Of a DNA stretch of 47,742 bases, positions 27,094 through 36,888 are shown in pieces. Each line of letters begins with the position of its first letter. Position 1 is the stretch's first letter. A program made the position numbers and the translations under genes. The notes beneath the pieces are model-generated. The model did no database searches, was not told the origin of the DNA, and saw only the letters and a program-made list of their open reading frames with translations. This stretch comes from Betaproteobacteria bacterium (GTDB lineage: Bacteria > Pseudomonadota > Gammaproteobacteria > Burkholderiales > Thiobacillaceae): the NCBI GenBank assembly GCA_016873935.1, contig VGVT01000019.1:1-47742 (forward strand). Direction: 5' to 3'.

Positions 27094-27111
27094 GTTACGG
27101 AATTGTGACAG
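27094..27111 (-). promoter_or_regulatory. PhoB box before the pyruvate kinase-like gene
   Basis: On the minus strand CTGTCAC-AATT-CCGTAAC gives two 7-bp units at 11-bp spacing; the first matches the Pho half-site fully and the second in five of seven positions. It points at the kinase gene, 22 bp before its first ATG. A TATGCT that could be a -10 overlaps that ATG. Confidence 0.65.
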
Positions 27112-27132
27112 CTGCCCCGCCGCCGCCGCGTC

Positions 27133-27915
27133 TCAGCCGAAGCGGCCGGTGATGTAGTCCTCGGTCTGCTTTTTCTGGGGTTTCACGAACAGGCTGTCGG
27201 TCTTGCCGAACTCGACCAGTTCGCCCAGGTACATGAAAGCGGTGAAATCCGAGATGCGCGCAGCCTGCTGCATGTTGTGGGTGACGATGGCGATGGTGTA
27301 GTCCAGCTTCAGTTCGTCGATGAGTTCCTCGATCTTGGCCGTGGAAATCGGGTCCAGGGCCGAGGTGGGTTCATCCAGCAGGACGATCTCCGGCTTTACC
27401 GCGATGGTGCGGGCGATGCACAGGCGCTGCTGCTGGCCGCCGGACAGGGACAGACCACTCTGCTGCAATTTGTCCTTGGCTTCCTGCCACATGGCCGCCT
27501 TGCGCAGGGCCCATTCCACACGGTCGTCCATCTCCGACTTGGCGAGTCTCTCGTAGAGGCGCACGCCGAAAGCGATGTTCTCGTAGATGGTCATGGGGAA
27601 GGGCGTCGGCTTCTGGAACACCATGCCGATCTTGGCGCGCACCAGGTTCACGTCCTGCTTCTTGTCCAGCAGGTTCTTGCCGTGGAAATTGATTTCGCCC
27701 TCCGCCCGCTGGCCGGGGTAGAGGTCGTACATGCGATTGAAGGTGCGCAACAGGGTGGACTTGCCGCAACCGGAAGGACCGATGAACGCCGTCACCCGGT
27801 TCTTGGCGACATCCATGGAAACGTCGATGAGGCCGCGAAAATCGCCGTAGTAGAAATTCAAATTGCGGATCGCCAGGATGGCGTCGCCGTCTGCGGTTTG
27901 TTCGAGGGAGGACAT
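27133..27915 (-). CDS. pstB: Phosphate ABC transporter ATP-binding protein, first system
   Basis: A 260-residue ABC ATPase with Walker [11 protein letters not shown]-loop FQKPTPFPM, signature [13 protein letters not shown] and Walker [12 protein letters not shown], followed by the switch His (IVTHNMQQA). These sequences are diagnostic of PstB. I chose the ATG at 27915, with GGAG seven bases upstream; a TTG at 27933 is in frame. It drives phosphate import and, with PstSCA and PhoU, signals to PhoR. No phoU follows in this window. Confidence 0.96.
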   Translation of the reverse strand: MSSLEQTADGDAILAIRNLNFYYGDFRGLIDVSMDVAKNRVTAFIGPSGCGKSTLLRTFNRMYDLYPGQRAEGEINFHGKNLLDKKQDVNLVRAKIGMVFQKPTPFPMTIYENIAFGVRLYERLAKSEMDDRVEWALRKAAMWQEAKDKLQQSGLSLSGGQQQRLCIARTIAVKPEIVLLDEPTSALDPISTAKIEELIDELKLDYTIAIVTHNMQQAARISDFTAFMYLGELVEFGKTDSLFVKPQKKQTEDYITGRFG

Positions 27916-27929
27916 GGGGAACTCCGGGT

Positions 27930-28772
27930 TCAATCTGAGGATTTCTTGCGGAACAGCACGCGCGCGAAGATGTTGATGCCGAGCACCAGCAGGGCGATCA
28001 ACAGGGCGCCGCCCCAGGCCAGACTGACCCAGTTGTCGTAGGGGCTCATGGCGAACTGGAAGATCACCACCGGCAGGTTGCCCATGGGCTGCGACATGTC
28101 GGTACTGTAGAACTGGTTGTTCAGCGCGGTGAACAGCAGCGGCGCGGTCTCACCGGTGACACGGGCGATGGCCAGCAGGATGCCGGTGACCACCCCGGCC
28201 TTGACCGCGCGCAGGGTGACCTTGAGGGACACCTGCCAGCGCGGCGCGCCGACGGCGAAGGCGGCCTCGCGCAGGGCCGTCGGCACCAGCAGCAGCATGT
28301 TCTCGGTGGTGCGCACCACCACGGGGATGGCGATCAGCGCCAGGGCCACGGAACCCGCCCAGCCCGAGAAGCCGCCCAGGGTCGCCACCATCAGGGCATA
28401 GACGAACAGGCCGATGACGATGGACGGCGCCGACAGCATGATGTCGGTGACGAAACGGGTCATGGCGGCGAACTTGGAGGTGGTTCCGAATTCCGCGAGA
28501 TAGATGCCGGCGAGGATGCCGATCGGCGTCGACACCAGCGTGGTGACCGCGATGATCATCAGGCTGCCGACGATGGCGTTGCGTAAACCGCCACCTTCGG
28601 AGCCCGGCGCGGGCGTGTCCTCGGTGAAGAACTCCCAGGACAGGGCGGCGAAGCCGTTGTAGAACAGGGTCCAGAGAATCCACAGCAGGGCGAACAGGCC
28701 GAAGGCCATGGCCACCATTGACAGGGCGATGCCGACACGGTTGGTCCAGATGCGGCGGGAATAAAGGCTCAT
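27930..28772 (-). CDS. pstA: Phosphate ABC transporter permease PstA, first system
   Basis: A 280-residue permease with about six membrane helices. The ABC-coupling loop, [20 protein letters not shown], is conserved, as are [14 protein letters not shown] and [13 protein letters not shown]. It lies 21 bp after pstC and just before pstB. Length and sequence are of the standard gamma/betaproteobacterial type. Confidence 0.96.
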   Translation of the reverse strand: MSLYSRRIWTNRVGIALSMVAMAFGLFALLWILWTLFYNGFAALSWEFFTEDTPAPGSEGGGLRNAIVGSLMIIAVTTLVSTPIGILAGIYLAEFGTTSKFAAMTRFVTDIMLSAPSIVIGLFVYALMVATLGGFSGWAGSVALALIAIPVVVRTTENMLLLVPTALREAAFAVGAPRWQVSLKVTLRAVKAGVVTGILLAIARVTGETAPLLFTALNNQFYSTDMSQPMGNLPVVIFQFAMSPYDNWVSLAWGGALLIALLVLGINIFARVLFRKKSSD

Positions 28773-28793
28773 GTCCGGTCTCCTGGCTTCCCG

Positions 28794-29765
28794 TTACTTG
28801 CCCTGCTTGGCGACGCCGCGGCGGATCAGCCAGCGCGAAATGGCCAGGACGATGAAGGTGATGATGAACAGCACCAGGCCCAGGGCGAACAGCGCGGAAA
28901 TGTGCAGGCCCGGATCCGCCTCGCCGAACTCGTTGGCCAGGGTGGAGGCGATGGACGTGCCCGGCGCGTAGAGGCTGCCGACGATGCGGTTGGCGTTGCC
29001 GATGACGAAGGTCACCGCCATGGTCTCGCCCAGAGCCCGGCCGAGGCCGAGCATGATGCCGCCGATGACGCCGACGCGGGTGTAGGGCAGCACCACGTTG
29101 GTCACCACTTCCCAGGTGGTGCAGCCCACGCCGTAGGCGGATTCCTTCAGGGGTGGCGGCACGGTCTCGAACACATCGCGCATCACCGAGGCGACGAAGG
29201 GAATCACCATCAGCGAGAGCACGATGCCGGCGGTGAGGATGCCGATGCCGATGGGCGGACCGGCGAACCAGCCGCCGATCACCGGCACGTCGCCGAGAAG
29301 CGCCTGCAGGTGCGGCTGCACATGCTCGGCGAACAGGGGCGCAAACACGAACAATCCCCAGATGCCGTAGATGATGGAAGGCACCCCGGCCAGCAACTCG
29401 ATGGCGGTGCCCAGGGGCCGGCGCAACCAGACCGGGCAGGTTTCCGTAAGGAACAGAGCGATGCCGAAGCTGACCGGCACGGCGATGACCAGCGCGATGA
29501 TGGAGGTCACGACGGTGCCGTAGATGGCGGAAAGGGCGCCGTACTGGTCCTCGGGCACGTTCCAGACGTTGGTCCAGAGGAAGGCGGGGCCGGTCTCGCG
29601 GAACACCGGCAGGGCCTCCACCGCCAGGGAAATCAGGATGCCCACCAGGGCCGCGAGGACGATGAAGGCGAACACCAGGGTGACCTGGTGGAACAGCATG
29701 TCCTGAATCTTGAACTTGCGGACCTGACTGGCGTGCAGGTCGACGGGGCGGGCCGCGTCGCTCAT
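28794..29765 (-). CDS. pstC: Phosphate ABC transporter permease PstC, first system
   Basis: A 323-residue permease with about six membrane helices, the ABC-coupling loop [20 protein letters not shown] and [16 protein letters not shown], all typical of PstC. It follows pstS after a 120-bp gap that holds a strong hairpin, which could lower pstC expression relative to pstS. Confidence 0.96.
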   Translation of the reverse strand: MSDAARPVDLHASQVRKFKIQDMLFHQVTLVFAFIVLAALVGILISLAVEALPVFRETGPAFLWTNVWNVPEDQYGALSAIYGTVVTSIIALVIAVPVSFGIALFLTETCPVWLRRPLGTAIELLAGVPSIIYGIWGLFVFAPLFAEHVQPHLQALLGDVPVIGGWFAGPPIGIGILTAGIVLSLMVIPFVASVMRDVFETVPPPLKESAYGVGCTTWEVVTNVVLPYTRVGVIGGIMLGLGRALGETMAVTFVIGNANRIVGSLYAPGTSIASTLANEFGEADPGLHISALFALGLVLFIITFIVLAISRWLIRRGVAKQGK

Positions 29766-29836
29766 GGCGGGAATCCTGATCGGTCTGTTTTCTTCGCGAA
29801 CGCCCTGAACCGTGTGAAGGCGCTCGCGGAGAAAAT

Positions 29837-29868
29837 GCGGGCGCGGAAGAGGATACCTCCGCGCCCGC
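29837..29868 (-). terminator. Hairpin between pstS and pstC, partial terminator
   Basis: An 11-bp perfect GC-rich stem (GCGGGCGCGGA with its complement) has a 10-base loop and is followed on the minus strand by a short T-rich stretch (ATTTTCT). It should protect or partly end the pstS transcript so that binding protein is made in excess. Confidence 0.6.
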
Positions 29869-29885
29869 CCGGTTTCAGCAATTAC

Positions 29886-30902
29886 TTATTTGATGTTCTT
29901 CATTTCGGCTTCGACCATCTTCACCACGCTGGCCGGCAGGGGCACGAAGCCCAGTTCCTCGGCCATCTTCTGGCCGTTGTTCAGGGACCAGGTGAAGAAA
30001 TCGACCACGCCCTTCTGCTTGGCGGGGTCCGCGCCCTTTTCATAGGCCAGCATGTAGGTGGCCGTGGTGATGGGCCAGGCATTCTTGTGGGTCTGGTCGA
30101 GGAGATCGGGGGCCATGCCCTTGACCTTGAAGTTGGCGCCGGCGGCGGCGGCTTCCACGGCGTCCTGATTCGGCACGATGTAGTTGCCCGCCTTGTTCTT
30201 CAGCGCCACGAAGTTCATGTTGTTCTTCAGGGCATCGGCAATGTCCACGTAGCCGATGGCGCCGGCGATCTTCTGCACGTTCGCCGCCACGCCCGGGTTG
30301 CCCTTGCCGCCGACGCCGTTGACGGGCCAGTTCACGGTGGTGCCGGCGCCCACGTCGCGCTTGAACGCGACGGATTGCTTGGCCAGGTAGTGGGTAAAGG
30401 CGAAGGTGGTGCCGGAACCGTCGGAGCGATGGGCCACGGTCACCGCCAGGTCGGGCAGCTTGACGCCCGGGTTGAGGGCGGCGATGGCGGGATCGTTCCA
30501 TTTCCTGATGGCGCCGCGGAACATGTCGGCGGCGACCGGGCCGTCCAGCTTGATCTGGCCGGACTTGAAGCCGGGTACGTTCACGACGATGGTGACGCCG
30601 CCCATGGCGGTGGGCACCTGGGTCAGGCCGGCGGCATCCAGTTCCTCTTCCTTCAGGGGCGCGTCGGTGCCGCCGAAGTCCACGGTCTTGGCCTTGATCT
30701 GCTTGATGCCGCCGGAAGAGCCGATGCCCTGGTAGTTGACCTGCTTGCCGGTGGCCGCCTTGTAGGCCTCCGCCCACTTCGTATAGACCGCGTAGGGGAA
30801 GGTGGCGCCGGCGCCGGTGATGTTGCTGGCGAAGGCCGAGACGCTCAGAGACAGGGCGGCCACCAGGCCGGCCATCTTGAACAGGGAACGCTGGATACGC
30901 AT
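29886..30902 (-). CDS. pstS: Phosphate-binding periplasmic protein, first system
   Basis: A 338-residue precursor with a signal peptide (basic MRIQRSLFK, hydrophobic core, cleavage after SAFA). The mature start NITGAGATFPYAVYTKWAE is the PstS hallmark, and the phosphate site segments GIGSSGGIKQI, FGGTDAPL and RSDGSGTTF are present. It captures phosphate in the periplasm for PstCAB. First gene of the first pst operon. Direct repeats at 30938-30964 upstream may be a PhoB site. Confidence 0.97.
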   Translation of the reverse strand: MRIQRSLFKMAGLVAALSLSVSAFASNITGAGATFPYAVYTKWAEAYKAATGKQVNYQGIGSSGGIKQIKAKTVDFGGTDAPLKEEELDAAGLTQVPTAMGGVTIVVNVPGFKSGQIKLDGPVAADMFRGAIRKWNDPAIAALNPGVKLPDLAVTVAHRSDGSGTTFAFTHYLAKQSVAFKRDVGAGTTVNWPVNGVGGKGNPGVAANVQKIAGAIGYVDIADALKNNMNFVALKNKAGNYIVPNQDAVEAAAAGANFKVKGMAPDLLDQTHKNAWPITTATYMLAYEKGADPAKQKGVVDFFTWSLNNGQKMAEELGFVPLPASVVKMVEAEMKNIK

Positions 30903-30937
30903 GGGTAGCTCCGTGGGATGGGTCGTGTAAGGAAATT

Positions 30938-30964
30938 GAAATATTACAGACGAAATATTACAGA
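30938..30964. repeat. Tandem 13-mers upstream of pstS, possible atypical Pho box
   Basis: GAAATATTACAGA occurs twice with a 14-bp period. On the minus strand, toward pstS, this gives two CTGTAAT units, each one base from the Pho half-site CTGTCAT, but at 14 rather than 11 bp spacing. It lies about 35 bp before the pstS ATG, where PhoB control is expected. Confidence 0.5.
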
Positions 30965-31001
30965 TTCGTGAACACCCACCCGACCCGGGTCGAGGCCATA
31001 A

Positions 31002-31030
31002 CCGTCACGTTTTCTTCACATCCTTGTAAC
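31002..31030 (+). promoter_or_regulatory. Candidate three-unit PhoB box before olsB
   Basis: CCGTCAC, TCTTCAC and TTGTAAC lie at exact 11-bp steps (31002, 31013, 31024), matching the half-site CTGTCAC in 6, 4 and 5 of 7 positions. It is in the gap between divergent pstS and olsB. Read on the other strand it also gives a partial match (CTGTTAC), so it could serve pstS too. Confidence 0.55.
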
Positions 31031-31085
31031 AGGCAGGAAATTCCAGCCCGTTACCGTGGCGAAAACCAGCACGGAGATCATCAAC

Positions 31086-31835
31086 ATGTTGCAACAGCAT
31101 CTGGTCGGCGCGGATCGCCCGCGCAAGGCATTCCACGTTTCCCTGGCCCGCCACGAGGACGAGGTCCGGGAGGCCCAGCGCCTGCGCTGGAAAGTGTTCG
31201 CCGAGGAAATGGGGGCGCGCCTGAGCACCCCGGAAGCGGGACTCGACATCGACTTGTACGACCCCTACTGCCAGCACCTGCTGGTGCGCGACGGCGACAG
31301 CGGAAAGGTGGTGGGCACCTACCGCATCCTTACACATAGCGCGGCGAAGCGCGTGGGCAGCTACTACTCGGAGAACGAGTTCGACCTGACCCGCTTGCAG
31401 CATGTGCGCGACCGCATGGTCGAGGTGGGACGCTCCTGCGTGCACGCCGACTACCGCAACGGCGGCGTCATCACCCACCTGTGGGCGGGCCTGGCGGAAT
31501 TCATGATGAAGAGCAGCTACGACTATCTCATCGGCTGCGCCAGCATCGGCATGCAGGATGGCGGCCACAACGCCGCCGGCATCTGGCACGCGGTGCGGGA
31601 AAAGCACCTGGCTCCCGTCGAATGGCGGGTGTTCCCCCGTTGCCCCCTGCCTCTGGAGGGCCTGGACGCCACCCCCGCCCCCAGCGTGCCACCCCTGGTC
31701 AAGGGCTACCTGCGCCTGGGCGCTTACGTGGGCGGGGCGCCGGCCTGGGACCCGGACTTCAACACCGCCGACCTCTTCATCCTCCTGCCCATGAGCCGGT
31801 TGAATCCGGTGTACGCGCGCCACTTCCTGAAATAA
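31086..31835 (+). CDS. olsB: OlsB-type ornithine N-acyltransferase (GNAT fold)
   Basis: This protein of about 249 residues shows RLRWKVFAEEMGA, the acidic DIDLYDPYCQHLLV segment, VVGTYRIL and VEVGRSCVHADYR, the conserved pattern of the OlsB/COG3176 family. OlsB moves a 3-hydroxyacyl chain from acyl carrier protein to ornithine, giving lyso-ornithine lipid, a phosphorus-free membrane lipid precursor. I prefer ATG 31086, with GGAG nine bases before it; a GTG at 31056 is in frame. The gene stands between two pst operons and behind a candidate Pho box, which fits phosphate-starvation control. The partner OlsA is not in this window. Some family members have other acyl acceptors. Confidence 0.75.
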   Translation: MLQQHLVGADRPRKAFHVSLARHEDEVREAQRLRWKVFAEEMGARLSTPEAGLDIDLYDPYCQHLLVRDGDSGKVVGTYRILTHSAAKRVGSYYSENEFDLTRLQHVRDRMVEVGRSCVHADYRNGGVITHLWAGLAEFMMKSSYDYLIGCASIGMQDGGHNAAGIWHAVREKHLAPVEWRVFPRCPLPLEGLDATPAPSVPPLVKGYLRLGAYVGGAPAWDPDFNTADLFILLPMSRLNPVYARHFLK

Positions 31836-31917
31836 CAGGAGCCTCGGGCCGCGCGCGGGGATGGCTGGGGGGGAACACGCCGACGGCGTACGCTGCCGCC
31901 GAAACCGGTATGAAGAA

Positions 31918-31946
31918 GAGTCATGAAAGTGTCATCGCGATGAAAT
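31918..31946 (+). promoter_or_regulatory. Candidate PhoB box of the second pst operon
   Basis: GAGTCAT, GTGTCAT and ATGAAAT are spaced at 11 bp (31918, 31929, 31940), matching CTGTCAT in 5, 6 and 4 of 7 positions. It lies about 115 bp before the second pstS start and downstream of olsB. Confidence 0.6.
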
Positions 31947-32059
31947 ATTGCGCGACTAAGGTGAGCGGGTTGCCGCCACCGGCCCATGCGTCTGGCCACA
32001 GGGCCAACCCAATGGCCTGTCCGGGCCTCCCGATTTTCTCACCCAGGAGTCTGATCGCC

Positions 32060-33088
32060 ATGAAATTCCGCATCCCCGTTCTCGCCGCCGCGCTGCTATT
32101 CGTAGGCGTCACCACCCCCGCCATTGCCCGCGACAACATCCAGATTGCCGGCTCATCCACCGTACTGCCGTTCTCCTCGATTGTCGCCGAGAATTTCGGC
32201 AAGACCTTCCCCCAGTTCAAGGCTCCGGTCGTCGGCTCCGGCGGCACTGGCGGCGGCATGCGCCAGTTCTGCCAAGGTGTGGGCGCCAACACCATCGACA
32301 TCGCCAATGCCTCGCGCCCCATGCGCCCCGACGAGCTGAAAGCCTGCCAAGAAAAAGGCGTCAAGGGCATTCTCGAAGTCAAGTTCGGCTACGACGGCAT
32401 CGTCTTCGCCGCGCGCAGCGACGGTGGCCGCTTTGCCCTGGAACCGCAGCACATCTTCCTCGCCGGCGCCAAGGAAGTGCCGCAGGGCGGCAAGATGGTC
32501 GCCAACCCCTACACCCGCTGGTCGCAAATCGATCGTCTCCTGCCCAACCAGGAAATCGTCCTGGTGATTCCGGGCAGCAACCACGGCACCCGCGAGGTCT
32601 ACGAGGAAAAGGCAGTGATCCCCGGCTGCATGAGCCTGCCCGAGGTCAAGGCGATGGAGAAGGCCGACAAGAAGAAGGCGGAATCCTTCTGCAAGGCCAT
32701 CCGCACCGACGGCCGCGTCGTCGAGGTGGCCGGCGACTACACTGAAACCCTGGCCCGTCTCGACGCGCAGCGCACCGCCCTGGGCGTGTTCGGCCTGAGC
32801 TTCTACGACCAGAACCGCGACCGTCTGCGTATTGCCTCGATCAACGGCGTGGAGGGTAGCGACGAGAACATCCTGTCCGGAAAGTATCCAGTCTCGCGTC
32901 CGCTTTTCTTCTATATCAAGGATGCCCATGTCGGCGTGATCCCGGGCCTGCTTGAGTATGGCCAGTACTTCCTGTCGCAGCAGGTTTCCGGCAAGGGCAG
33001 CCCGCTGGAGAAGGCCGGCCTGATCCCGTTGAGCACCGCTGAGCGCGCCAAGGCGATCGCGGATCTGAAGGCGCGCAAGAGCCTCTGA
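32060..33088 (+). CDS. pstS: Phosphate-binding periplasmic protein, second system
   Basis: A 342-residue precursor with signal peptide MKFRIPVLAAALLFVGV ending at PAIA. The mature part has the binding-site motifs IAGSSTVLPFSS, GSGGTGGGMRQF and IDIANASRPM and later SNHGTREVYEE. This belongs to the PstS subtype common in alphaproteobacteria and marine bacteria and is clearly different from the first PstS (which starts ITGAGATFPY). AGGAG lies ten bases before the ATG. It heads a second pstSCAB operon transcribed in the opposite direction from the first. Differences may mean different affinity or an independent origin. Confidence 0.93.
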   Translation: MKFRIPVLAAALLFVGVTTPAIARDNIQIAGSSTVLPFSSIVAENFGKTFPQFKAPVVGSGGTGGGMRQFCQGVGANTIDIANASRPMRPDELKACQEKGVKGILEVKFGYDGIVFAARSDGGRFALEPQHIFLAGAKEVPQGGKMVANPYTRWSQIDRLLPNQEIVLVIPGSNHGTREVYEEKAVIPGCMSLPEVKAMEKADKKKAESFCKAIRTDGRVVEVAGDYTETLARLDAQRTALGVFGLSFYDQNRDRLRIASINGVEGSDENILSGKYPVSRPLFFYIKDAHVGVIPGLLEYGQYFLSQQVSGKGSPLEKAGLIPLSTAERAKAIADLKARKSL

Positions 33089-33183
33089 GCCTTAGCAGCG
33101 GCCCGACCGATGCGGGGAGCGGGCAATAGAGCCTCCTCCCTGGTATGGGTCGGTATGTCTGATCAGTCTGCCAAGTCCGGAAC

Positions 33184-33206
33184 GCGGCGGGACAAGTGTC
33201 CGCCGC
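33184..33206 (+). other. Hairpin between second pstS and pstC
   Basis: GCGGCG, a one-base bulge and GACA pair with TGTC-CGCCGC around a two-base turn. No T-run follows. Like the hairpin in the first pst operon it could stabilise the pstS end of the mRNA. Confidence 0.5.
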
Positions 33207-33246
33207 CTCCGCCATTCCTCAGACCACATCACGGGATTACATCGTC

Positions 33247-34621
33247 ATGTCCAATCTAGCAGTCGTCGCGGTCCTGCTCGTGCTGGTGGCGGTCGCCTAC
33301 CAGATCGGGCTGGCGCGTAGCCGCGGCGTCGCGCTCGCCAGCGGTGTGCGCATGCACTCGCTGCCGCGCTATCACGGTCTGCTGGTGGTGTTGAACGCCG
33401 CACTGCCGGCAATCGCGGTGTACCTGCTGTGGTCGCTTTTCGGCGGGTCGGTCATCGAGGCGATGGTCCTCGCCAGCCTGCCCCCCGAACAAATTCCCGC
33501 GGATGAGTTGCAGCAGCGAGTCGTGTTGCAGCGCATCCAGAACCTGGCCAGCGGCTTTGGCATGCTCGGCGAAGCTCAGGCTTACGAACAAGCCGCCGCC
33601 GCATACCTGCAAAGCCTGACCACTACCGGCCAGGCCGTAACGGCGGCGCTCATGGCCACAGTAGCCGCGCTCGGCCTGTTCTGGTCCTGGCGGGGGACTA
33701 CGCCGCAGACGCGGGCGCGCAACAAGGTGGAGCGCGCCATCGAGATCGGCCTGATTGCCTGTTCGGCAATCGCCATCTTCACCACGGTGGGCATCGTCCT
33801 GTCGATGCTCGGGGAAACCATCCGTTTCTTCCAGTTCATCAACCCGGCCGACTTCTTCTTCGGTACCGTGTGGAATCCACGTTTCGAGACAGTGGGCACG
33901 TCGGGCCAGGAGGGCTTCGGCCTGCTGCCGCTGTTATCCGGCACTCTGCTGATCATGATCATCGCTATGGCGGTGGCGGTGCCGCTGGGGTTGATGATCG
34001 CCATCTACCTCGCGGAGTACGCCCCCTACCATGTGCGCAATGTCGCCAAGCCGGCCATCGAAGTGCTGGCCGGCATCCCCACTGTGGTCTATGGCGTCTT
34101 CGCGCTGGTCACCGTAGGCCCCTTCCTAGCCGGAATGGGCGAACTGTTGGGCGTCAATATTCGCGCTACTTCGGCGCTGACGGCGGGCGTCGTCATGGGG
34201 ATGATGATCATCCCGTTCATCTCGTCGCTGTCCGACGACATCATCACCCAGGTGCCCAAGGCCATGCGCGACGGTTCCCTGGCTCTGGGTGGCACCAAGG
34301 CCGAGACCATCGTCAAGGTCGTCCTGCCGGCCGCCCTGCCGGGCATCGTCGGCGCCATCCTGCTCGGCGTCAGCAAGGCGATCGGCGAGACCATGATCGG
34401 TCATGGCCGCCGGCAACTCTCCGGTGCTGACGGCCAACCCGTTCGAATCGGTTTCCACCATCACGGTGTCCATCATCAACCAGTTGACCGGCGACCAGGA
34501 TTTCGCCAGCCCGCAGTCGCTGGTGGGCTTCGCCCTCGGACTGACGCTGTTCGCGATGACGCTGGTGCTCAATGTCATCGCGCTGGTGGTGGTGCGCAGG
34601 TACCGCGAACAATACGAGTAA
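33247..34621 (+). pseudogene. pstC: Phosphate permease PstC, second system, broken by a frameshift
   Basis: The first frame (33247 to about 34398) encodes the long alphaproteobacterial-type PstC with a periplasmic/N-terminal region, then VPLGLMIAIYLAEYAPYHVR, the coupling loop GSLALGGTKAETIVKVVLP and KAIGETM. Immediately after, the expected MIVVMAAG is interrupted: between ATC and ATGGCCGCC there are four bases (GGTC) where six are expected, a two-base loss. The rest, MAAGNSPVLTANPF to RRYREQYE, continues in the +1 frame at 34403-34621. The first frame otherwise runs on into unrelated residues to 34644. The last two membrane helices would be lost. It may be a true mutation, a sequencing error or a rare programmed shift. 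Confidence 0.85.
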
Positions 34622-34624
34622 TCA

Positions 34625-35983
34625 ATGATGAACCAACACACTGAACTGTCGGGACACGCGGCAATCCGCCGTCAGGTGGAGGCATCCTTGCGCCGGCGCC
34701 AAGTGCGGGAAAAGCTGTTTCACTGGAGCGGTATCGCCGCCGTGGTCATTGCGCTGACATTGGTCGGCATTTTCTTCGGCACGATCCTCAAAACCGGCCT
34801 GCCCGCCTTCTGGCAGTCCACCTTCGTGATGGACGTGCACTTCGATCCCGAAGTGGTGCAGATCGGCCCCAAGCCGGAGCCCATGCCGGGCGAATCGCCA
34901 GCCGCCTACCAGCAGCGCTTCAATCAGTGGCAGCTTGATCTCGGCTTCGTCGACTTCGGTCAGATCATTCACAAGTCCATCGTCAAACAGCTGCCCGAAG
35001 CGGCGGAGCATCCCGATGAGACGCTTGCACTGGTCACCAGTGGGGAATTGTTCGCGTTGCGCGATCGGGTGGTGGCAGATCCCGGCATCATCGGCCAAAC
35101 CGTCCGCCTGAAGCTGCTGGCTGACGCGAACGTCGACGTCTGGCTGAAGGGCAACATCGACCGCGACTTGCCCGACACGCAGCAACAGTTGAGCCCGCTG
35201 GTTCGCGCGTGGGCCGACCAGTTGCAGGCCAGTGGGGTCATCCAGAACAAATTCAGCACCGCCATCTTCATGAATCCCGACTCACGCAGTTCTCTCGCCT
35301 CGGCGGGTCTGGCGGGCGCCTTCATGGGCTCGCTGTTCATGATGATCATCGTCATCCTGCTGGCGATGCCGATCGGCGTCGCCGCGGCGATCTATCTGGA
35401 AGAATTCGCGCCCAAGAATCGCCTGACCGACCTTATTGAGGTCAATATCAACAACCTCGCGGCAGTGCCCTCCATCGTCTTCGGCCTGCTCGGCGCGGTA
35501 GTTTTCATCATGTGGTTCAATCTTCCCATGTCGTCTTCGCTCGTCGGTGGACTGGTACTGACGCTGATGACCCTGCCGACGGTGATCATCGCCACGCGTG
35601 CCGCGCTGAAGGCGGTGCCGCCCTCGATCCGCGAAGCGGCTCTCGGCGTTGGCGCCTCGAAGATGCAGGCCATCACCCACCATGTGCTGCCTCTGGCCCG
35701 GCCCGGCATCCTCACGGCGATGATCATCGGCGTGGCGCAAGCGCTCGGCGAGACCGGACCGCTGCTGCTGATCGGCATGAGCGCCTTTGTCGCCAGTATT
35801 CCGGCGACGCCGTTCGACCAATCGACAGCTCTTCCCGTGCAGATCTACCTCTGGGAGTCGAACGAATTGCGCAACTTCTTCGAGGGTCGCGGCTCGGCCG
35901 CGATCATCGTGCTGCTCGGGATGATGCTGGCTTTAAACGCGGTGGCGATCTGGCTCCGCAAACGTTTCGAAACTAGGTGGTGA
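34625..35983 (+). CDS. pstA: Phosphate ABC transporter permease PstA, second system, long type
   Basis: A 452-residue protein. After one membrane helix (about 33-55) comes a long periplasmic domain (about 60-225, DUF3333-like), then the usual permease core with [19 protein letters not shown], the coupling loop [21 protein letters not shown] and [15 protein letters not shown]. This long form is typical of the alphaproteobacterial-type pst operon and pairs with the long PstC. It starts three bases after the repaired pstC frame ends. Confidence 0.92.
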   Translation: MMNQHTELSGHAAIRRQVEASLRRRQVREKLFHWSGIAAVVIALTLVGIFFGTILKTGLPAFWQSTFVMDVHFDPEVVQIGPKPEPMPGESPAAYQQRFNQWQLDLGFVDFGQIIHKSIVKQLPEAAEHPDETLALVTSGELFALRDRVVADPGIIGQTVRLKLLADANVDVWLKGNIDRDLPDTQQQLSPLVRAWADQLQASGVIQNKFSTAIFMNPDSRSSLASAGLAGAFMGSLFMMIIVILLAMPIGVAAAIYLEEFAPKNRLTDLIEVNINNLAAVPSIVFGLLGAVVFIMWFNLPMSSSLVGGLVLTLMTLPTVIIATRAALKAVPPSIREAALGVGASKMQAITHHVLPLARPGILTAMIIGVAQALGETGPLLLIGMSAFVASIPATPFDQSTALPVQIYLWESNELRNFFEGRGSAAIIVLLGMMLALNAVAIWLRKRFETRW

Positions 35984-35985
35984 TG

Positions 35986-36828
<843 letters not shown>

Positions 36829-36888
36829 GGCGCGCGCGCAGCGTCGTCCGAACTCGGCGAGACCGCCGCGCCCTCGCGCGGGATAAAC

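Noticed and set aside
31481-32059. N-terminal extension of the second PstS reaching back into olsB
   Set aside because: The extension is a shifted reading of olsB and non-coding DNA; a ribosome site and signal peptide mark the true start at 32060.
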